From Elmis aenea (lineage: Eukaryota; Arthropoda; Insecta; Coleoptera; Elmidae): DNA of 64,000 nt. Of the stretch, positions 57,376 to 64,000 are shown piece by piece; position 1 is the stretch's first letter, and each line of letters begins with the position of its first letter. The notes below the pieces were generated by a model, which had not been told where the DNA came from, made no database searches, and saw only the letters and a program-made list of their open reading frames with translations. The position numbers and the translations under genes are program-made. Where the stretch lies: positions 26,725,466-26,789,465 of the forward strand of contig OX393577.1 in the NCBI GenBank assembly GCA_947652605.1. Reading direction: 5' to 3'.

Positions 57376-57729
57376 GAGAGGGCCGGTAATGCAGTACATA
57401 CGCCGTCATCTGTCAGTGACAGAATGTCACGTAGTTTCTAACCTATAATTTTGAAAATTATTAAAAATTTAAATTGTTTTTAATTCGATCGCACAAAAAA
57501 TGTAATATGCACCTCGGCCAAAACGTACTTTTTGGCCTTGATACATAAATAACTATATTAGTCTAAATATGATTTCATTGCAAAAGTGAAAACGTTAATT
57601 TAACTTACTATACGGCAAAAAGCCACGAGTTTATTGTAACATATTACTGCGAAATATATCAATTTCGACGTATCAAGTAATGCATTGTTTTCATGTTCGT
57701 AAAATTAGTACGCTCAAACAATACATATA

Positions 57730-58093
57730 ACATTCTCCAACCAAAAAAAAACAATGTCCGTCAGTATCGTTAAACTGCCAAAAAATTCCACAAAGTGAAG
57801 ATGTGAAATATCTTGGAATATACATCGATAAAAGGCTAACCTGGAAAATAGGAAACAATTAGATCTCACCTTAAAAAAAAAAATACTGGATGGTTGGTAC
57901 AAAATCAGAGCTCCTTAGAAAGCAAATTAATATTATACAAATCCAAATTGAAATCTATCTGGACATATAGAATTGAACTATGGGGAACTAACTCTCATTT
58001 CAACATTGAAATGATTCAAAGATTTCAGTCTAAAATCAGAGTCATAACCCAAGCTCCTTGGTTAATTCTACCCATTATTATTCTACCCAAAAT
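57730..58093 (+). pseudogene. Jockey-type non-LTR reverse transcriptase, C-terminal fragment
   Basis: Frames read IPQSEDVKYLGIYIDKRLTW, then KYWMVGTKSEL, then SLESKLILYKSKLKSIWTYR, ELWGTNSHFNIEMIQRFQSK and VITQAPW. The order VKYLG..LD..LTWK, KLLIYK..LKPIWTYGIELWG and N..I.QRFQSK.LR.I.NAPW is characteristic of the RT thumb and C-terminus of insect Jockey-clade elements. Frameshifts break it near 57850 and 57893. No endonuclease, 3' tail or 5' end remains. Confidence 0.77.
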
Positions 58094-58109
58094 GAAGATA
58101 AACAAACCA

Positions 58110-58235
58110 TGGTAACCACCAAAATGAATCGTTTTATATTGGAATATTAATTTAATGGTGCATGTTCACGTCTATTATTTTTTACTCAAAAAGTGTGGGT
58201 TTTACGAGAAAAGTTAAAGAATAAAAACCCATCAA
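58110..58235. mobile_element. fragment related to the interior of element M
   Basis: TTTTTTACTCAAAAAGTGTG, then GGTTTTACGAGAAAAGTTAA, matches the inverted arm of M near 41440-41490. The ends are absent. Confidence 0.4.
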
Positions 58236-58900
58236 AAAATTACAATATAAATACTATTTTCCATGAAATACAAAAATAAAATTTCTGCAACTACTCATTT
58301 CTAAAACATCGATACATAACTTTTATATCAATTTCCGAACACTAGAAGCGATAGAAACTGCAATGAATTTTAATATATTGTAGTCATATATTTAATTGTT
58401 TTTTTTTCTTATGAGTACTACGTGGGTTGATGCAAAAACCGAAAATTCTCATATATTTTTATGACTTTGGCTTCGAACCAAATATCGTCGTCTTTTTGTG
58501 TTATGTAGTCGTAAGTGTAAAGTTTTGCTCAGCAAGTAACATTTTATGCAATATCATTGCTACATTATTTTGAAATTATAATTTCAAAGAGAATATGTGG
58601 AACATACGACGTTGTATTGCAGCTGTATCACGGCTCCAAGTTAATCATTTGTTGACTTCTGCAGATTGTGAAAAAATATACTTCTACTACGAGTCTTTGT
58701 TTCATTGCTTTCTAAATTAACCCTGCTGTTTCTCTCCTTTACATTCCACACTTGTAGTTCTTCGGATCAAAGTGACGCGTGTAGAATTGATGGCATTTCA
58801 CGAGTTATTATTTTATTATACATAAATACCACTTCTTGCAATCAACAATTTAAATTTAACATGAATATATGAAAAGTATTGTTTTATAATATAAAATATA
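58236..58900. other. AT-rich stretch, nothing recognised
   Basis: No coding region, RNA gene or bounded element is supported. Confidence 0.4.
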
Positions 58901-58954
58901 CAGTGATGCGCAAAAGTATTAAAACAAACAAATATCTAAAACATCATTAAAGAT

Positions 58955-59888
58955 ACTACAATTAGGGATTGTAAATCGCAAAAAATGCTCTTCAAATTTT
59001 ACCGGTAATTTGCCAGTTTTTTACCGGTAATTCCGGTAATTTTACAACATCTTTCTAATCATGATAAAAATGTAAATCAAATAATCGAAAAAAAATTGAC
59101 GTATTTTCAAAGAGAAAAAATAAGGGGAAAGCATACAAATGGCATATGATTGTTTGATTGTTTATTCACTACTCGACCAACAAGTGTAGTAGAATCCGAA
59201 AAAGCTTTTTCCGCGGCTGGATTATTTTGTACAAAAATTAGGTCGCAATTAGGAGACGATAGTTAAAATAAATTATATTTTCTACGTGGTTATTTTTTAC
59301 GAAAAGTTTAAAATAAAAAATATTGTTAATAGTTTGACAACATAGGTATATTATGTTAAATCATTTTATATTTTATGTTTAGAATAGTTTTATTTTCATG
59401 TGTTTTTTGTAATACTGGATTATATTTTTTGTAATATTTTTATTTTATATATTATATATTGTCATTTTATATTGTGTTATATTAATATTACATAAAAATA
59501 TATTAGATACGTTAATGCTTGTTAACTAATATATTGTATGAAACTAATTGGGATAGTTTAGGCTACAACTTTCTCAATCAGTTCCATAATAAATAAATGT
59601 ATATAAATATATTTATTTTTAAGATGGTTTTCGGAGTGTAACCGGGTAATATTTAAATTGGCTTGACGTTGCGGCAAGTTCTCACTATAGGGGAGACGCC
59701 GGTAAACTCCGAAAACTACATTAAAAATGTTAGTAACCGCAAAAAAATCTAAAAAGAAACAATATAATATAAATATATATAATAATATGATTTACCGGTA
59801 AATTACCGGTAAACCGGTTTTGATTGACAGTTTTACCGAATTACCGGTAATTCAAAAAGTCGGTAAATTTACAATCCCTAACTACAAT
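58955..59888. mobile_element. hAT element Y with TTACCGGTAA arrays, perfect TSD
   Basis: The element is 58963-59880, starting TAGGGATTGTAAAT and ending with its inverse. The flanks are ACTACAAT on both sides. Both ends carry TTACCGGTAA-type palindromes. The middle holds a hAT transposase tail (59168-59303) and a further inverted repeat (TTTTCGGAGTGTAACCGG at 59628 with CCGGTAAACTCCGAAAA at 59700). Confidence 0.92.
59168..59303 (+). pseudogene. hAT transposase C-terminal fragment in Y
   Basis: The translation TSVVESEKAFSAAGLFCTKI, RSQLGDDS, a stop, then NKLYFLRGYF matches the hAT dimerisation motif S..SER.FSAAG....K.RS.L...TL..L.FL. A stop codon splits it and the rest of the gene is gone. Its position inside TSD-flanked element Y fits an internally deleted hAT element. 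Confidence 0.72.
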
Positions 59889-60645
59889 GCAATTTTGTAT
59901 CTAAGCGTTATCGTATTTTTCGGTTGAACCGAAAACGGACTCAAACTTTGAAATTTATATGGAACACCCTGTATAGTTTTATATTTTTGGATTCCTCTTT
60001 AAATTTACTTTAGAAGTGTAGGTTATATGGGTCTCAAGTCAACCGTTTTCATAAAATTTACATTTTGAGCGATACAGCACTTTCAATTTTTTTAACATTT
60101 AAGTTCTTTGAAAAGGCAGTAGTTTTTTTTTTTAATTAGACTGACAAAAGATTAATTAACACTTTTTGCTAGCCACATTTTTAAAATATTACACAGGGTG
60201 TTTTTTACACTTGGTCAAACTTGTGAAACTTTAAACATCGTTAACTCAATTTTCTTAAATACAACACCGTATCTGTTTTTATATGTAGAAAATTCTATTG
60301 TAACATACTTGTTACTTCTATAGCCTACTTAAAGATATTACGCCGTAATAATTAATAATAAAATCGAGATATATCGGAAATTTAATCTATTGTTAGACTA
60401 ACTTTCATGCGAATTTCTGCTGTCCATTTTAAATTTTTAAATGTTGAAAGTTTTTGAAAGTGTTGTACCGCTCAAAATTTTTATAAAAATGTAAATTTCA
60501 CGAAAAGAGTTTTTGAAGTAAATTTAAAGAGAAATCCATAAATTAATATAAACATATAGAGGTCATTTTATTTAAAATTTTCAAGTTTTGGCCCCTTTCC
60601 GGTTAAAACGGAAATCATGTTGCAATCTTAATACTCGCATCGAAT

Positions 60646-61279
60646 ACGGAATATACGATAATGATCAGATAAGAAATTTCATTGAAATATCTTAAGTAGT
60701 ATTCTAGATATTTGCCTTTTTTCATACTGTTGCCAGGCACTGTATCCTGTTCAATGTACATTTTCATTTGTTCATGTTTCTTAATTTATGCGTGGGTATC
60801 CCTTACATAATCTTTTAACGATTAAAAGTGAAAAAAGTAATCAAGTTGCGCTTGATGGGACCTAAAATTGAACCTTAATTAATTTTCCAAAATTAATGTC
60901 GTAAACAAAAGACTTACTTTTTCAGGTCTTTAAGCTTTTGACGGTCCGCTCTCCTTCGCTTTTTTAACATCGATAATTAATATCGCCTAGTTGCTGAGGC
61001 ATCAAACGCTCGCTCTTAGTAATAATCATTTACTTTTTATGCAATCACTTTACTATAAAATTTATATTGTTCATGCAAATTTATTCCTCAAATGCATGTA
61101 AACAGAAATAAATAATCCAATGAAAATTGTAAACGTTTGGTATGAAAACTTGAATTAATTTTTATTCGTTTAATATATATTTGAATATTCAATACAATAT
61201 AAAAAGGCGTTAATATAATAAAAAACAAACTATAAATGAAAAATATTGAAACGTACCTATTTGGTTACCAACTGAATTA
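60646..61279. other. AT-rich stretch, nothing recognised
   Basis: No gene or bounded repeat seen. Confidence 0.4.
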
Positions 61280-61281
61280 TA

Positions 61282-62694
61282 CAGGGTGTTTCATAATTGA
61301 ATGCTGATCCTTAAGGGTGTTATTCCTTGGATGATTTTAAGAAAAAAAGTTCATATCAATGTAGGTCCGCAACCGCCGTATTTTTGAGATACAGGGTGTT
61401 TTTTGAATTTTAGTAGGTAGGTACCTACTAGGGTACCTCTATATAACAGGGTATGGCCACGCTTCACAAACCCTCCAAATTTCTAATAGCCGCTATGGGA
61501 TTATATAGGATTTCTTTTAATAACTCAATTTTTAAACGAAATTTGTAGGTAAAAACTCAATTGGCGTGCAGAAATAGATGCAATAATAAGTATAGCAATT
61601 AAAAAATGAGTAAAATGAAGGATTAACAATTGTTATTACCTATTAATGTTTAAAAAACATCTACGGAGCGCGTATTTCTATGGTAGGCATGCAACCCATG
61701 ATACACGCCGTGTATCATGGGGTGTAGGCATGTAAGGAATAAAACACAAGACGTCATGATAAACGTATTTTTAAATGTCCAATGAGCAACTGAAAAGTAT
61801 AGATTCATCAATTGGTTTTCATGTTTTATCACAAAATTACATTATTAATTCCAATCATTGCTATTAAGTTCGATGTAGTGTAGACCAATAATACATCGCA
61901 CATTTTCTTAAAAATTAAAAAAATAATTGTATTTAACTTAACTTATGAAATTTACGTATGGTAATAACTTACACAACTATCACTAATGTCTTTTAAAGTC
62001 TTAGAACACACTTAAACACTCTGAACACGCAAGAAAAAAATAAAATATGAATATTTACCCATGCGCTCCATACTAATTATTTGAAATCTGGAAGTCTCAG
62101 CCTAGAGGCAAGCGAAACTCGACCGTATATACACCTAAGCCAATAGAAACTTGTTCTTGGCTGTCCATACCCTGTTTATTAAGGTACCCTAGTACCTACT
62201 AACTAGGTATAAAAACACATTTTTTTCAGAAAAAAAAATTGTTCTGTTTCTACCAATGGCGTCCGTACTAACATGTACTTGAATGTATTTACTTGATTAA
62301 TAAAAATTAATACTAAAGTGAAATGTACTCTTTTACTCTTCAAGAGTACCTAATAGCCTTTTATTTTTTTACTCGAAAACCGTTCGTCGGACAAAAAAAA
62401 TCAAAAGGCCATTTTTACTAAGAGATAAAGCAAAATTGTAAAAATAACATTTATTTAAAAAAAAAACAATTTTTTTTTCTGAAAAAAAATTGTTTTTATG
62501 CCTTATTAGTACCTACTAAAATTCAAAAAAATATCTAAAGCGATATCAAAGATATTACGAAAAAACCGATATTTTAGCACCCTGTATCTCAAAAATACGG
62601 CGGTTGCGGACCTACATTGATATGAACTTTTTTTCTTAAAATCATCCAAGGAATAACACCCCTAAGGATCAGCATTCAATTATGAAACACCCTA
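61282..62694. mobile_element. long-TIR element P (TA TSD), hosting Q
   Basis: The left arm CAGGGTGTTTCATAATTGAA and onward to ACGGCGGTTGCGGACC-type sequence is almost perfectly inverted at the right (62578-62694), with TA outside both. The arms are about 140 bp and contain a second ACAGGGTG tip (61390, 62579). Element Q occupies the middle. No coding sequence was found. Confidence 0.9.
61422..62198. mobile_element. element Q nested in P (possible 6 bp TSD)
   Basis: The element is 61428-62192, starting CTAGGGTACCTCTATATAAC and ending with the inverse of CTAGGGTACCTTAATAAAC, each followed inward by AGGGTATGG. TACCTA lies on both sides (61422-61427, 62193-62198). Because the ends and flanks share CTA/TAC words, other border choices are possible. 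A short palindrome, CATGATACACGCCGTGTATC, lies inside near 61698. Confidence 0.75.
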
Positions 62695-62700
62695 TATTTA

Positions 62701-63030
62701 AATATAATCATTCACAAATGTAACAAAGTAAAAACGATCAATTTTGCAGAGTTATACTAGCAAGTCATTCACATTCAACAAATCTGCTGTAGTAATCGTT
62801 CTACGGCTCCCTAGAGAAAGATTCTAATATAAGGTCGTAAAATGATGTAGATGTAGACTTACAAAAAATGTACATTTGTGACCGGATCTTGACAAACCTT
62901 ACATTTCAATAGGTACCTAAAAAGTAATCGGAGAGTTATTTTTATGTAGACTGTAACAATCTGACAATGTTATTTCGAATCTTTGTATGAATGCTACAAA
63001 AAAAAACGCAGCTTTGTTTGCAAAATATAA
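62701..63030. other. AT-rich stretch, nothing recognised
   Basis: No gene seen. A TACATTTGTGACCGG segment near 62869 weakly mirrors the TACAGTGTGACCC end at 63590-63604, so the inverted repeat at 63031-63484 may belong to a larger element. Confidence 0.3.
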
Positions 63031-63484
63031 AGCCTACTATGATTTTTTTTTCGATGTCAAAATTGGCAAAATATGATAAGCGATTCTTTATTTTCTAAAA
63101 TCTGACTACACCACTGGATTCGGGATGCCCTTAAATAGGTGTGTACCAAATTTCATGAAAAATATTTATTATTTTTCTTTGTATTTTTCCATTTTTTTCT
63201 TGGAAATTTACTTGTTCACCCATCGAAAATTCAATCAAAGTTGTGATTTTAATACTGATACGAATAAATTGTTGCTTGTTTAAAAGATCTTACGTCAAAT
63301 ATTTTTTTTTATGTCAACTCTAACTTTTATTTTTTATATAGCATAAAATTGGCAACGCAGTGTTGCCAATTTAATTGCAAATATTGAATTAATAATTAAT
63401 CTCTTAATAATAAATACTAAACCGCTAAACATATTTTGCTAGATTTGACATCCAAAAAAAATCATAGTAGGCTTTGTGAGTGTA
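63031..63484. repeat. inverted-repeat element, ends AAAGCCTACTATGATTTT
   Basis: AAAGCCTACTATGATTTTTT, GATGTCAAA and GCAAAATATG in the left arm are inverted at 63425-63475. The centre is AT-rich and contains GGCAACGCAGTGTTGCC, a short palindrome. It is likely the core of another fold-back transposon. Confidence 0.6.
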
Positions 63485-64000
63485 AAGTGAATTTTAAAAA
63501 ATAAGGTACCAAACTGCAGTTTTTGATGCTTTATCGTTTAAAAAATCGAATTATAAATAAACTTTTTATAGGGGTAATCTGATTTGAAATGGGTCACACT
63601 GTACATGCTTAAATTTTGATCAACACATGTAATTGCTTTATCAATAAGTGAAAAATAACAATCTACCTACAATTTTGTTTAAAGTCCGTTATGACTTCAT
63701 CATTTGCTTCATAAACAAACTGTTTCTTGTTCATAACTAGGGATTACACCTTAGACCTCAGCGATGTTTCCCGCACCTGTTAAGATATTTAAATTTTTTT
63801 TTTATGAGTAAGTTTGACGCCCCCGTATCTTGGCCTACAGTCGCCTTATGGTAAAACTGGCCCTGTTTATTAGACAGTGTGTTCAGTAATTGTGGTCCCA
63901 AATTCTGAAGGCATGCAATAGTCATCAAAATAAACTCCTAAAACCGTTTGTTTAGAACTTATAGATTAATTTTTTGTCCGATCTGCATCCCCACTTTTAG
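63485..64000. other. intergenic; hAT-like end near 63865
   Basis: Read inverted from 63866, CAGGGCCAGTTTTACCATAA, then GGCGACTGTAGGCC, resembles a hAT terminus. A partner end was not found within the window. No gene recognised. Confidence 0.35.

Larger units (their letters stand above)
58901..60645. mobile_element. Tc1/mariner-like fold-back element O, interrupted by hAT element Y
   Basis: The left tip CAGTGATGCGCAAAAGTATT follows TA, a classic Tc1-like terminus. The right arm ends with the inverse of CGATGCGAGTATTAAGATTG near 60626-60645. The arms pair through GGTTGAACCGAAAACGG with CCGGTTAAAACGG and AAATTTACATTTTGAGCGAT with its inverse. Element Y splits the left arm. The internal GGAACACCCTGTATAG block and the CCG..ACGGAC block are shared with N, so O and N are sister families. 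Confidence 0.68.

Overview
The window looks like intergenic or intronic DNA from an arthropod nuclear genome, most likely an insect. It is very AT-rich, carries no operon-like coding, and is crowded with class II transposons typical of insects: hAT, mariner/Tc1, PIF/Harbinger and piggyBac, plus a Crypton-type tyrosine recombinase, a Jockey-type non-LTR fragment and a tRNA-derived SINE. I cannot name the species; a beetle or other TE-rich insect fits, but this is inference. I recognise no intact host gene, no functional RNA gene and no CRISPR array.

Layout. 0-9 kb: a short hAT MITE, a 992 bp fold-back element with a 9 bp target-site duplication (TSD), a Harbinger/MADF-like remnant, hAT pieces and a SINE. 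9.6-19 kb: long-TIR fold-back elements with a TACAGGGTG-type tip, family F copy 1, a hAT element with a decayed transposase and a nested MITE, then a 2.6 kb mariner-like element (D) that holds a transposase remnant and a nested 1.15 kb TA element (E). 19-34 kb: a piggyBac-like remnant, more TACAGGGTG elements, hAT elements at 27 kb, 30 kb and 32.6-34 kb, and the abutting fold-backs N and A2. 36-50 kb: palindromes C2 and R, piggyBac-type TTAA elements J and K, hAT element L with fold-back M nested in it, family F copies 2 and 3, a Helitron-like end and G2. 50-57 kb: the densest stretch, with Harbinger element T (convergent transposase exon and MADF/BESS partner, interrupted by hAT element U), a mariner transposase pseudogene interrupted by MITE S, a Crypton recombinase pseudogene, and a nested palindromic Harbinger cluster (Z1/Z2). 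57-64 kb: a Jockey RT fragment, a Tc1-like fold-back (O) interrupted by hAT element Y, fold-back P with Q nested in it, and a last inverted repeat.

The genes here do not work together as a pathway. They are decayed transposition genes and the non-autonomous elements they probably mobilised. The most informative structures are nested insertions where an empty site can be read from the host element, and TSDs legible at many insertions. A recurring pattern is that several hAT elements each carry an array of a different self-complementary word next to their ends (AACCGGTT, TTACCGGTAA, AACGTTAT, ATCGATAT, GTCCCGGGAC). All family assignments come from reading motifs and repeats by eye; none was confirmed by a database search.
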